A stretch of DNA of 20,724 bases from Isoetes engelmannii (lineage: Eukaryota; Streptophyta; Lycopodiopsida; Isoetales; Isoetaceae): positions 1-20,724 of the forward strand of contig JAANSK020278380.1 of NCBI GenBank assembly GCA_011763485.2. The letters run 5' to 3'. A model generated the notes under the pieces. The model saw only the letters and a program-made list of their open reading frames with translations, did no database searches and had not been told where the DNA came from. Numbering within the stretch: the stretch's first letter is position 1; each line of letters starts with the position of its first letter. The position numbers and the translations under genes are program-made. Positions 9,510 to 19,280 of this stretch are shown piece after piece.

Positions 9510-9517
9510 TATAAATA
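9510..9517 (+). promoter_or_regulatory. possible TATA box of a small transcription unit
   Basis: TATAAATA lies in a GC-richer setting (GGGTATAAATAGAAG). It is followed by a possible first exon with a donor-like CAG/GTAAAT at about 9600 and a possible acceptor (TGCACAG) near 9668. Beyond this is a 59-codon ATG frame (9712-9891) with a basic N-terminal part and a hydrophobic C-terminal half. I do not recognise the peptide. A non-coding RNA, a small protein or chance are all possible. Confidence 0.3.
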
Positions 9518-9891
9518 GAAGAGTGCGAATGCGTAATTATAGTTATGGTATTGAAGAATCTGTCTCCTAGGTTGCTTTGGAGCGCATATCACCGATTCAG
9601 GTAAATACATTTGCTTCATTTCTTTATACTTTCGTTTCCTTACTCTAGCTGTAGTTTTCTGCTGCACAGAGTTGGAGTCCTTGGGTGGTCGTAATAACGG
9701 CGAATGCGATGGCATGTTTCTTCCGGAGCAAAGTTCTTATGCAGCAACAGAGATACTGCCTTCGGTTATATGCTTATAAAGCTAAATTGGCAAGGTTTTT
9801 CTCATTCCTTTGCATATTATTAGCTCTCTGTGTTGTAGAATGGTTGGGAAAACAAGGTTTTTTCTTTCTACTTTCTTTGCTTTGTTTCTAG

Positions 9892-10741
9892 AAAATGGTG
9901 AAGGTAGCATAACAAGCAAATACATCAACAGTACAGGCTCTGCTGGAATTCAAAGCTGGCATTAATATGGCCCATCGACCTCAATTTTATATCTGTATTT
10001 TCTGTGTTTTCAAAGACGTGGCTTCCAATATCTCAGATCGTTGCTTTTTGTACTCTTCAAATTCTGCTTCGCGGATGTCAAATTCTTCAATTTGGGGCCA
10101 GTTGCCAGCAAGGCTTCACGGCAAAACCCATCTTCAATGTTTTTACTTGTTATTTGTTATCCAAATATACTCTGTTATTTGTTACTCATTCTCATTGGTT
10201 CTTCAAATCTAATCTGTCAAAACCCAGCACAGGTATGTTCTTTAAGTTTGTATGGCTATTTGTTATTCAAGTGGTTCCATTATTTGTTGTGTATTGATGT
10301 TGGTCCTTCAAATCTTATTCTGTCATTGATGAAACCGACAATCACACCACTCAAGGCTTCACAACTGGTAAGTTTGCATCTGCGGCCTTTTCATGAAATT
10401 CTGCATTGCAGGTGAATTTGGATGCTACTAACTTCCTTTTGTACGCCATCCTTTACATAATGAAGTTGAGAAGTATTTTAGTGACAATGTGTTAACGTGT
10501 GAGACACTAGTAGATTTTTTAAAAGCATTAAAGTTCTAAGTTCTAGGTGCTACAATAATGCATTGAAGTTCTAGGTATTTCATAACGGTCATGACAAATG
10601 ACATAACGCTTTCAAGGAATGCCTTTATGTCATTTAACGGGCATTTGAAAAAATTGTATTTAAGAGATGGAGCAAAGGTTTTCGAGACCGAAAACATGCA
10701 ATAAGGGTTGCTAATACAGAAACTACAAGAGTTCATTTATC
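9892..10741. other. unassigned sequence with a diverged duplication, no gene supported
   Basis: The open frames at 9967-10415 are Phe/Leu/Cys-rich low-complexity readings of T-rich DNA without domain signatures. Two diverged copies of an ~80-bp block lie at about 10150-10230 and 10257-10335 (TTATTTGTTA... followed by GGTTCTTCAAATCTAATCTG or GGTCCTTCAAATCTTATTCTG-like sequence). Confidence 0.45.
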
Positions 10742-10825
10742 AGAGCATGTTGTTGGAACGAGACACAAAGGGGAAGGGGTTCAAGAGCATGTTGTTGGAA
10801 CGAGACACAAAGGGGAAGGGGTTCA
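10742..10825. repeat. exact 42-bp tandem duplication
   Basis: Two identical 42-bp units (10742-10783 and 10784-10825) start AGAGCATGTTGTTGGAACGA and end GGGGAAGGGGTTCA. Because 42 is a multiple of three, the surrounding plus frame (10708-10926) stays open across both copies and repeats a 14-residue block. Perfect identity points to a recent event. The frame itself is not recognised. Confidence 0.9.
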
Positions 10826-10929
10826 AGCTCAGTTATTACCACTATATTGACAACATCATAAATATGAAAGCACCATGCACTCAATATGTTATCCTACATG
10901 AGGACAACACTAGGTTGATGACATAGGCC

Positions 10930-11425
10930 CTTATGCGTAGGGTTACATTGTGAGAACTAATATATAGAACAACTTGTGGTGTTGTAGAAAAAAGTAGATT
11001 TAACCATTCTTTTTTTAAGGGTTGGTTGATTCTTTGTGTCTAATTGCAATATACCTGATTGATACAATTAAATATTTTTGAATCACTTTGTGTGCTGTGA
11101 TTCATTGTCACGCTTAAATTTAGGTCGACAAGTGAGGTCATATATGGTGGTTATGATGTTTTTTTTTTTTTTTTTTTTTTTTTTGCTCTTTCCTTTAAGA
11201 TCTATTTGTAGAGAACTAAAACCGTATCAAGAAAGGAAGTTACATGATATTCTTGGTATGCCAATGCTCCGAACTGACACCCCAAGTTCGAAAGAGAAAT
11301 GTTCGCGGCGGCGCCGCGATAAATTTCTTGTATTGTTAAAGCTTATACATGTTGTTCCTTAAAAGAACGACGTCAAGAGTATCATTTGGGAGCGCTATCT
11401 TCATACGGAGCTACTATCAGTTCCC
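10930..11425. other. unassigned sequence with a long T tract
   Basis: This contains a long T homopolymer at about 11159-11184. The open frame after it is basic but unrecognised. I see no gene. A plus-strand T tract could be the poly(A) end of a minus-strand retroposon, but no signal is found beside it. Confidence 0.35.
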
Positions 11426-11597
11426 CTTTGCAAAGGTCGCGACCAATGGTATATCGCTCTCGATATACGCCGTATATCGCGAGCGATATACCATATATCG
11501 AGCACGATATACGCCGTAAAAAAATTTTAAATGGCCGGACGCTGCCGGCCGGGGGGGGAAAAAAAAATTAATTAAAAAAAAAAGGGTGTATATCGAG

Positions 11598-11775
11598 AGC
11601 ATGTCAGCTCATGTGCCACACATGTCGGCGCATGTCGGTACATGCCACATGTCATGATCTGCATGTCGGAACATGTCCGTTCATGTGCCTGGTTATCCCT
11701 GACGCATGTCCAGACATTTCCCGACATGTCAGCTCATGTGCAACACATGTGTGCACATGTCACTTCATGTGCACA
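11598..11775. repeat. degenerate CATGT-rich minisatellite
   Basis: Roughly every 10-22 bp a CATGTC, CATGTG or ACATGT motif recurs (for example CATGTCAGCTCATGTGC near 11600 and again near 11725). Many copies are embedded in short palindromes. It lies inside the 819-bp TIR element. Confidence 0.65.
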
Positions 11776-11804
11776 GTCGCTCACTCTCAGTTTCTAAGTT
11801 TCAG

Positions 11805-12000
11805 CAAAACTAACATTACAGGCATCATAGAATAAAGAAAAAACTAGATAAGAACGTTATGGAAAACTAAAACTAGGAATAACTGAAACTACGAACAACT
11901 AAAACAATACTGAAACTAATATTATAAGAAAACAAGGAGAATACAACAAAACTAACCTTACAAGCAGCATAGAATAAAGAAAAAACTAAATAAAAACGTT
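11805..12000. repeat. pair of ~53-bp direct repeats inside the TIR element
   Basis: The block from AAAACTAACATTACAGGC to GATAAGAACGTT (11805-11857) recurs at about 11949-12000 with CCTTACAAGC and AAATAAAAACGTT variants. About 144 bp separates the starts, and the intervening sequence is ACTAAAAC-rich. Confidence 0.65.
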
Positions 12001-12244
12001 TAAAACGGAAATACACTGACCTGGATTGTCTTCCATGGTCTAAAACCAATGTATAAGCGTATATCGCCAAGCTACGTCAGCAAAAAATCGTCCACCTGGC
12101 AGTGTATATCGCTCAAACGCTTGCTGAAATCCCGGATTTAGCGCAGGTCGAAAACACATAAAAACTAAGGTGTATATCGCTCTCGATATACAAAGGTGGC
12201 GACCAAGGCGAGCGATATACGCCTTGGTCGCCATCGTTGCAAAG

Positions 12245-13465
12245 ATCATAGTTATTCATAGTTAGTTGTGTTTTTCATGATATTTATTCTCTGGTATATA
12301 TATGGTGGGTAGTTTTGCTCTAGTGGACGTCTTCTCCATGCAGTTTTGAGCCCCCCCTTTGTACTCTTTGTATTCTTTTGAGTAATAAAGGTCCATGTTC
12401 ATAAAAAAGAATGTGTTTGTGCACTATGGGTTGCCCTTAAATATGAGAATGAAAATTGTATGGAAATGATATTAATAATAATAATCTGAAAACAGAGCTG
12501 TGATTCAGAAGCATTTTCCAGAAACATTTCCAGACACCCTGAACGCTGCACTAAGCAAGAACCACCAGATGCCGTGACCCATCAAATCCGTCATCTCTAC
12601 CCATGCTCTCAACCAAGAACAATTTGCTTCCTGCCCTAACAGAGCAAAACCAACTTTGCTTCTGAGCTATGGCAACCAAAAAGCGGCTGCCCTAAAAACC
12701 ATGCTCAGCGCTTCAACTTCTGGACTGGCCGACCTGCATAAGATTCTAGGCGAATCTTCAAGCACCCGGCTCTATCTGGCAGCTGCTGCCTCAGAACAGG
12801 TCTAAATCCGATGGCGATGGTTTTTTCTCATAACTAGAATGGATATAGGAGAGATGAACCACCAGATTGAATCTTCACGATCCCTAACGCAGATCGGCGG
12901 CAGCCAACTCAACATCTAACGCTGTCTAGCGCAATTGGAAAAATGATCGAAACCGTCCAACCAGACCTCCAGATCAATCGCCACCATCCAGGCCAAAATA
13001 CCAGTGTCGGCCCAGCCATAACGTAGGCGTATAGATAGAATTTGCCAGCTCCATTCGACAACATTTATAACGGTGGGATTGGCGGGGGCAATAAAATAAT
13101 TAAAATCCTTTGAAATTCACAACATATGACATCCATGGCATTAACTTCAATCTCGTGTTAGAAATGACAAAAATAATGGTCTTCAGTATGTGGCACCATT
13201 GCATGCAATCGACACTTGTCTTCTCGTCCAGCTATAGCTATGGCGGCTGTGATTGTGGCTGCATGGACTCGTGGAGCTTTCGCCAATTTCAGGAACTTAT
13301 GGCTGTTTCGTATTGCCAGTTTAATGGTCACCAGTCATTTAGCCTGATTCGGGATATATCTTATAAGCATGCCTCTGTAGCATCCACAGGGTGTGTCTTG
13401 AGCTGCTCACATAACTAGATTTCATATATTTTGCAGATTGTCTGTTATTCATCCCCTTTCTAAAG
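12245..13465. other. intergenic and 5' region of the next gene
   Basis: A polyadenylation-like GAGTAATAAAGG at about 12380 may mark the end of an old transposon. The rest is likely promoter and 5' UTR of the membrane protein gene at 13466. A TTTTGCAG acceptor ends at 13436, 29 bp before the ATG, and suggests a 5' UTR intron. The open frame at 13110-13418 has no recognisable domain and ends before this acceptor. Confidence 0.4.
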
Positions 13466-15081
13466 ATGGTAAAGCTTGCAGCTGCTAGAAGTAGCAGACT
13501 ATATGGTCCTGAAGCATATGCAGATTCTTTTGAGCTTGCAAATGCAATAATCTACTTCATAGCCACAATTCTCCTTCTGGTTGGAGCTGCTCTTCAATTT
13601 CCTGATTATAACAACATAATCGGCTTAGTTCTCGTGCTATTTGCAGTATTTCTTGTGCTAGCTGTTAATCTGCATGATCTACATGCTCACCTCGCTGGTA
13701 TACATTATCAAATGCACAGAATTAAGCTTGACAAGCAGCTGGCATATGTGGAAGTAGCAGCGCCATTAGTCTACGCAGGGGGTTCCATTTTCCTCTTTGT
13801 TGGAGTCCTTTTTCTTCTTAGGGTAAGCATCTGCATGTATTGAATTGATAGTTTTTTTTTTAGGGTTAGCCAACCAAAATGCAGTGAACAGTTGTTTTTT
13901 ATATGCGATTTGTCCTTTATAGATTTGTTAAGTGCCATTATCTGTGTTAAATTTGACTTGTGGGGTTTGGGAGTTACAGACCTCCCATGGCAGACATTAT
14001 TCTCAATCCTATGGTCTCCAAGTTCATGCTGTAAGGCTGCTCATTATAGGCTCTGCATTATGGCTCTTGGGTTCTGTTCTCAACATGTTCGAAGTCTATG
14101 AGAGAAGTCCTTTGGAAATTCAAGCATACCAAAATTCTGTCAAAGTTCCTATGATAATAGGGAGCACCCTCCTAGTCGTTTGTACTGTATTGGGCTTGGA
14201 AACTTGGCCAAAGACAGCACACGAAAGAACACAGGTGAGATCTATTTGCCATATATGATTATCGACGGTATCATGATAGATTATGACATGGCTGATATGC
14301 CAATAGGTTGAAATTCTTTTATGCTTACTTGAGTGTAGAATCTCTTTTCTTAGATATAGGAATTAGACAGCGCACGAAAGAACACAGGAGGTGAGATCTA
14401 TTTGTCATATATGATTATGAATGGTGTCAAGATAGATTATGACATAGCTGGTATGCCAATAGGTTGAAACTTTTTTGTGCTTACTCTAGTGTAGGATCTC
14501 TTTTCTTGGATGTAGGAATTTGTAAATTCTCTTAGGAAAAATTAATTTATCTTCAATAAAGGGTTTGTCTTGCTAGAGCAGATCTTGATGTCTCCTTTTA
14601 GATCCCATATAGGTGTGACTTTAATTTATAGAGAATTACTGTGATTTTCATATCTGTTTGCTTTCGAATCTCTGTGATTTTCATATCAGTATGCTTTCCA
14701 ATCTCTGTGATTTTCATATCAGTTTGCTTTCCAATACTTAAATGTTATATGTCAATAACTTTGAATTGGTCTTCCCTGTTCTTAATAAGGATATTTTCAA
14801 TGCAGGAAACTGCAGCATGCCTTGCAACATTAGCAATGGCATTATATGTTGTGGCTTCCATCATGAACATGATCAGAGTGTTGCAATTGGGACAGCTGAA
14901 GAGAATTGGAAATATTGCATCACTTGAACTGTTGAGAGGCGGAGCTGAAGGCGCGGGTTCATCAATGAGAGCTCCTTTGTTGGGTGAGGCACGGCCTCGT
15001 GTGCCTACTCCTGTGGACATAGATGTGAATGCTCCTCCACCTCCACCTCTTTACAAGGAGGCTGTCCTTATAGAACCATAA
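13466..15081 (+). CDS. plant multi-pass membrane protein of unknown function, 3 exons
   Basis: The exons 13466-13822, 13980-14234 and 14806-15081, with GT-AG introns all in phase 0, encode 295 residues. The predicted protein has about six hydrophobic helices: around residues 24-46, 50-72, 93-118, 131-153, 168-188 and 206-228. It has an NLHDLHAHLAGI loop after helix 2. The cytosol-like C-terminal tail is Pro-rich (APPPPPLYKEAV) and ends VLIEP. The N-terminus MVKLAAARSSRLYGPEAYAD and the NLHDLxAHLAG motif match, as I recall them, an uncharacterised plant transmembrane family; the biochemical role is unknown. The helix-exon layout, the clean frame and the conserved-looking motifs indicate an intact gene. 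Intron 2 carries a tandem duplication of the exon 2 end, and another repeat lies before exon 3. Confidence 0.88.
14213..14520 (+). repeat. tandem duplication of the exon 2 end and splice donor
   Basis: Copy 1 (14213-14365) contains the last 22 bp of exon 2, its donor (CAG/GTGAGA) and the start of intron 2. Copy 2 (14366-14520) repeats this as ACGAAAGAACACAGGAG/GTGAGA, with a second donor at 14391 and an extra three-base AGG. The copies differ at scattered positions, so the event is not very recent. Confidence 0.85.
14639..14732. repeat. three 33-bp tandem repeats in intron 2
   Basis: Units begin at 14639, 14672 and 14705, each reading CTGTGATTTTCATATC, then G or A, then TTTGCTTTCC-like sequence. 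They lie about 75 bp upstream of the exon 3 acceptor (14805). The 33-bp period and pyrimidine-rich content keep the exon 3 frame open back to 14641, so the coding-like 11-residue repeat there is an artefact of intronic sequence. Confidence 0.85.
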
Positions 15082-15540
15082 GAGACTTCATTGAATTTCT
15101 ACTTTTGCACTAACGTATCTGAATAATAACCTGGGGTGGTCCATGTTATTTCATGGTTCCAACTATTGTGGTGTTGTCGAGAAGATGGTTTAAGCGCTAA
15201 TGGGAAATCCTTGGATTTTAATTGTGGTATATCCAATTTAAACTAGGTTGTTATTTACATACGTTTTTCTGTGTACTTTGGGATTTGGGAACATTTTACT
15301 TTGGCTACGGATTTTCTTATCGCAGTTTAAGATCCATGGTGTGATTTTCATCGACTTCGTATAGGCTTTTTTGGTTTGTAGGTTTATAGGTCAAGGCTGT
15401 GCCTCTTAAACGTTCCAAGATTTATTTTTGCATCAGTTTGAATAAATGTAGATAACATGGAAGACGTTCTTAGGAATTTGCACACTCCTTCCTTGCACGC
15501 TCTTTATTGTTTTTTTTTTTTTTTTTCCTTTTTTTTTATA
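15082..15540 (+). other. 3' UTR and flank of the membrane protein gene
   Basis: No open gene is seen here. AATAAA at 15441-15446 is a candidate polyadenylation signal for the upstream gene, about 360 bp after its stop codon. A long T/C tract follows (about 15509-15538), then a CATGGGATT...AATCCCATG hairpin with a 9-bp stem near 15543. Confidence 0.45.
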
Positions 15541-15690
15541 TCATGGGATTCGAGAACAATCCCATGAATATGCCAAATTTAGGGGGGTGAAATTTTCACA
15601 TCACATCCATGTATACAAGAGTGCATTCCATATATGTATGTATTAGAATATGTACATGTACTCATGTAAACACAAAGAACAAACACACCC

Positions 15691-15856
15691 CTCCCATTCA
15701 CAGAGACCAACTTAAACAGAGCTGCACAGTGTAGTTTCATATCATAGTTCAAAACTTAAATAGACATCTCCCATTCACAGAGACCAACTTAAACAGAGCT
15801 GCACAGTGGCTGCACAGTGTAGTTTCATATCATAGACCAAAACTTAAATAGAGCTG
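15691..15856. repeat. 77-bp tandem duplication
   Basis: Copy 1 (15691-15767) and copy 2 (15768-15856) both start CTCCCATTCACAGAGACCAA. Copy 2 contains an extra small internal duplication of GCTGCACAGTG. The surroundings are rich in AGCT-containing short repeats. Confidence 0.85.
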
Positions 15857-16450
15857 CACAAAGTAGATGCACGAAGTTCATAGTACTATATTCATAATCT
15901 GAATTCACAGAAATTAACAAGAAGCTTTTGAAAAGATGTGTAAGCTTCAAACCTCTAGATTTGAAAGATGCTCTACGAACAAGCTTCACGAAGCAGCTCC
16001 TCAAAGGGGCTTTATAATTACAAGCTTTACACAAAACAGAGAGCCTACTCAAGCTCTGCACCTAAACAAAATCGAGGCCCAGTCAAGAGCCCCATGAAGA
16101 GAGCCCCATGAAGAGAGCTCACACGAAATCATGTGTTGATGGAACCCTACGTTGCTTCCAAAAGGTCTTCAAATCCTATATATTCAAACAATGCATCAGC
16201 TTTTCAGCAAACAAAGGTGAAGAGAAACACATTGCAGCAGCACATTGCAGCATCTCCACCAAACGACATGTCTGCTGCACACAGGTAACAGAAAAATGGA
16301 GCAAAAATACAACTGTAGAGGCGCTCATGACATCACAACAAAGTAGCTCGGATCAAAATTCATCCAAGATTCAGAGACGAAACCTTGCCTCAGAAGGAGC
16401 TGCATGCCTTCCAGAAATAAAGCTGCCAGTGCCCATGCCGCTTGCAGTAT
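15857..16450. other. repeat-rich sequence without a gene
   Basis: A 15-bp tandem repeat (GAGCCCCATGAAGAG twice) lies near 16090. The open frame at 16108-16479 is Ser/Lys/Cys-rich, runs into the T tract and has no recognisable domain. It is probably old transposon or intergenic sequence. Confidence 0.4.
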
Positions 16451-16454
16451 GCTA

Positions 16455-16497
16455 TTTTTTTTTTTTTTTTTTTTTTTGAAGGACGTCAAATTTTATT
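16455..16497 (-). terminator. poly(A) tract and AATAAA end of a minus-strand retroposed transcript
   Basis: A run of 23 T (16455-16477) is a poly(A) tail on the minus strand. It is preceded on that strand by ATGAATAAAATTTGACG, which has AATAAA at 16492-16497, about 15-20 bases before the tail. It lies about 250 bp after the last conserved block of the DUF7869-type relic, so it reads as the 3' end of a reverse-transcribed RNA: either a retrocopy of that gene or a LINE insertion. Confidence 0.6.
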
Positions 16498-16731
16498 CAT
16501 CAATCAAAGAATTGTAACAGAATAAAATGCCCTCACAAGCAAGAACATGCCCTTTTTAATATCTTGACTTGGATTGAAGTCCTCAACATGATTTTTGGGC
16601 TTCTGATTGGACAGGCCCACATATGCTGATCGAAGGTTACACTCATGCTGGATGATCAGCTCAGGTTTAGCTAAAGCATTCTGTCGCGCGTGCGGGAAGA
16701 AATCATGCATGTCAGATGGTCTAGCATCCAC

Positions 16732-18372
16732 CTATCCAAGCTCCTTTAGTAGGCCCTTCCAGTAGTCGATAACCTCACTCATGTATGTATTAGACCACGA
16801 GTGCTCCCCAGCTTTAGAGATAGCTAACCAATGCATGATGTACTTTGTTATGGAGCTTCTCAAAGTACCAATGTCCTTTAGAGCCTTCAATGGGGGTACA
16901 ATCTTTGGTACACCTCGAGGAATCATGGGCGCACCATCTGCATCTGCCTTCCACATTTTTTATCCCCTTCTCCGGCAACCATTCACGATGCCCAGCTTTC
17001 ATCTTATAAAACATCAGAGGCCACCCCAAGAGAAGCGGTTCCAGATGGCGAAACAAACGGTCCTTCATTGTCTGGAATGTAGCCCTTCACGAAGCCTTTC
17101 CAATCAGGGACCTCGTGCACAAGATAAGGCGTTGGAGCCTTGGAGCTACATTCTCGAAACAACCGCATTAGCTCAGGAATGGTGAGGGCATCTGAAAGTT
17201 TCATGAGGGTGGAGTAATTGCCAAATAAAGCATCTATATCATCATGTGTGTGGCCAATCATCATGAATCCCAATTGCACCTCATCAAACACACCCTGCCA
17301 TACAAGGTAAAAGAAGTATGAGAACACGTATCTGTTCTTATTCTGGCTGGAGCAATTATCAAGCTGGAGGTAGAGCCTCCTCGGTAGCTTCTTCGGTCGT
17401 GCGCTCTCCTTGGGGGGGGGGGGCATCATATGGTTTGCCTGACTTTTTGGTTATCTTGGTCTTCAAGGCATCGAACTCAAGAATTGTAGAACCCCATGCA
17501 CACAAAGGTCTAGCTGTATTGCGCAGGTGGCTTCAGTTGTCTCCAGATGAATCTTCTAGTGTCTTCAACACATGATTGAGAGACCCAATATGAAAGTTAG
17601 AGTCGTCTTGCCAAAGCTCAACCGAGAAACGACCTAGTGCTCCTGTACCGTGACCATGCATTAGAGCTCCGGTGACGCTGATCTTTAGATGCTCCCCTCT
17701 CCATAGCGACTTGGTTAAACTTCTTAAGCCTAGGGACCATGGTCTTATTCTGGTCCATCTTGTCATGAATGATTGTAAGAGCTTGCTCCAGCGAGCGATA
17801 AGAAAGCGCATGCCATGGCTAATAGAGGCTTCTGAAGGACAACTGAGCAAACATGTGAGCCTTCCTTTCCCAAGCTAACTCTCTTCGTTCCAATGGGTCC
17901 CGTGTCTTAGCCAATTTCTCTTTGATAACTCTACATGTATTGCATTTGGGGAAAGCTATGCGTTTGGCAATGGCAACCTCCGAGTGGTTGTCCCTCCAGA
18001 TATGTAAGAAAGACAAAGGCGACACATGCTTACCAGTGAGCTCCTCTATGGCAAATTGGCAATGTCAACTTCTTGATGTATATCTTTCTTGGTCAGCATA
18101 GAAGGCAGCTTCAATATATTTTCCCTTGTCCCTTAAGTGGTCTTCTTCGATCTATGTGGCAAAGTCTCAGCATTCTCATTCACATACATTGCGAATATGT
18201 TATCTGATGCCAAAGTATGGGACATCGGCTTCACTGAACCTACATTTCCGTGCTCAGCTACTCTGTGTCCCTGCATAAAACTCTTCTTCCACTTGTAGAA
18301 AGTCGACAAATCTATGTCATAAGCCATCTGCCATACCTGCTGACAGATACCATCTGCTAATTTATTTTGCAT
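16732..18372 (-). pseudogene. DUF7869-type gene relic, frameshifted (possible transposase-related)
   Basis: Conserved blocks appear in order on the minus strand. They are: DLSTFYKWKKSFMQGHRVAE HGN (about 18310-18240); CNTCRVIKEKL with a following KTRDPLERRELAWERKAH (about 17945-17850); HDKMDQNKTMVPRLKKF (about 17772-17720); SVTGALMHGHGTGALGRF, then SNFHIGSLNHVLKTLED (about 17690-17545); LYLQLDNCSSQNKNRYVFSY (about 17375-17315); GFMMIGHTHDDIDALFG (about 17265-17215); and a C-terminal stretch ending in WKGLLKELG at 16732. This is the arrangement of DUF7869-domain proteins, whose function is not established. In-frame stops (before 18025 and before 17820) and frameshifts (near 17705, in the poly-C at about 17412, near 17030 and near 16950) break it, so it is not functional. 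No start was found. Confidence 0.82.
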
Positions 18373-18565
18373 TTGATATTGGGTTCATTAAGCTCATCCT
18401 TTTCTTATCGCACTTCTGCAATGGTTGAATCATTTAATTTAAGTATCAATTGCGTTCCGCCCAGCATTTGTATTGGCTTACTTTCTCATATTAGGCATCT
18501 ATAATGCATATTCACTGGCTTCCTCGCTGTATTGGGGACCTATGTTTGTATTATATATTACGTAG

Positions 18566-19253
18566 GTAGATACTTTTGACAATTCTTTTGTCTACTTATG
18601 CTACCCTCATGGAGTATCTGTTACTTACAGTGGGGATGTTGTTGCTGATGGGCATGGTCCACGTTTCTCTATGAATTTTATTACAAGCTCAGATGGTTTC
18701 TCATTGGCCGACGTAGTCAACTACAGGTCTGCTTCTGAGTCTTCCTTTGGTCTTGTCTTTTACTCATAGTGGTGGCTTTCTGATTCATTTTTTAGTTGCC
18801 CCAACTTTTATGAGGTCCATCAATGCTATACATAGTATTTCTTAAGGATGTGCAAAGGATCAACAAAAAGTAATTTTGCATGAGGTTTAACATTTAACGG
18901 GTTGTACTTTGTTTTGAGGTATTTTTTGTATACTCACCCCTCTTCATGCTATTACAGTAGTTCAGGTGCAGCTCAAAGTGAAGCAGGTATAGTGATGCTG
19001 GTTTCTTCTTTTCTGGGACTTGAATCTCATTATTCTTATAACTTGTGCTTGTTTGATTTTTCCAGCTGGAATTGTGGCAAAAGAGTCGATCGCTTGACCA
19101 AACTGTGCTTGAGACTAGAGTAAAAGCAGGTGAAGCTACTCTCCTAATGATGTTTATCTGTTACGCGTTACATTGTGAATCCTTACCAGAAGAAGCAAGA
19201 GCTAGATTAATATTGAGGAAATACCAAATGGTACGAAAAAGATTATTAGTGAT
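18566..19253 (+). other. possible exons of an unrecognised gene (fragmentary)
   Basis: A protein-like exon at 18566-18726 reads NSFVYLCYPHGVSVTYSGD and continues through DGHGPRFSMNF to SLADVVNYR, between a TAG acceptor and a GT donor. A short exon at 18958-18986 (SSGAAQSEA) continues it in frame. A third segment from 19066 reads LELWQKSRSLDQTVLETRVK, and one from about 19187 reads LPEEARARLILRKYQMVRKR before a stop. Joining exon 2 to the third segment at the obvious sites shifts the frame. Either an alternative donor is used (for example a GT near 18992) or the gene is broken. I do not recognise the family, and no upstream exons were found before the DUF7869 relic. Confidence 0.4.
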
Positions 19254-19280
19254 CTGATAGAAAAGCACAAGATGGCACAA

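Larger units (their letters stand above)
11426..12244. mobile_element. 819-bp TIR element, non-autonomous, hairpin-rich
   Basis: The ends are inverted copies. The left reads CTTTGCAAAGGTCGCGACCA and the complement of the right reads CTTTGCAACGATGGCGACCA, both followed by TATATCGCTC within a few bases. Inside the left end is a 45-bp near-perfect palindrome (11448-11492, one mismatch in 22-bp arms). Inside the right end is a perfect 13-bp hairpin (12198-12210 with 12220-12232). The interior has no coding frame and carries CATGT-rich repeats and a direct repeat. No target-site duplication was found, so the superfamily (Mutator-like or fold-back) is open. Confidence 0.65.

Noticed and set aside
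10041-10415. 124-codon plus frame rich in Leu, Phe and Cys
   Set aside because: T-rich low-complexity DNA with three overlapping open frames; no domain signature, and a diverged tandem duplication explains the internal similarity.
13110-13418. 102-codon plus frame directly upstream of the membrane protein gene as its N-terminus
   Set aside because: It ends before the acceptor at 13436, has no similarity to the family, and the ATG at 13466 gives the conserved-looking start.
14641-14805. N-terminal extension of the last exon with 11-residue repeats
   Set aside because: It comes from intronic 33-bp repeats, begins at a GTG rather than ATG, and the GCAG acceptor at 14805 restores the homologous reading.
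15543-15567. CATGGGATT...AATCCCATG hairpin as a terminator
   Set aside because: Stem-loop terminators do not end plant protein-coding transcripts. It is reported only as part of the 3' flank.
16108-16479. 123-codon plus frame ending in poly-Phe
   Set aside because: The Phe run is the T tract of a minus-strand poly(A) tail, and the rest has no recognised domain.
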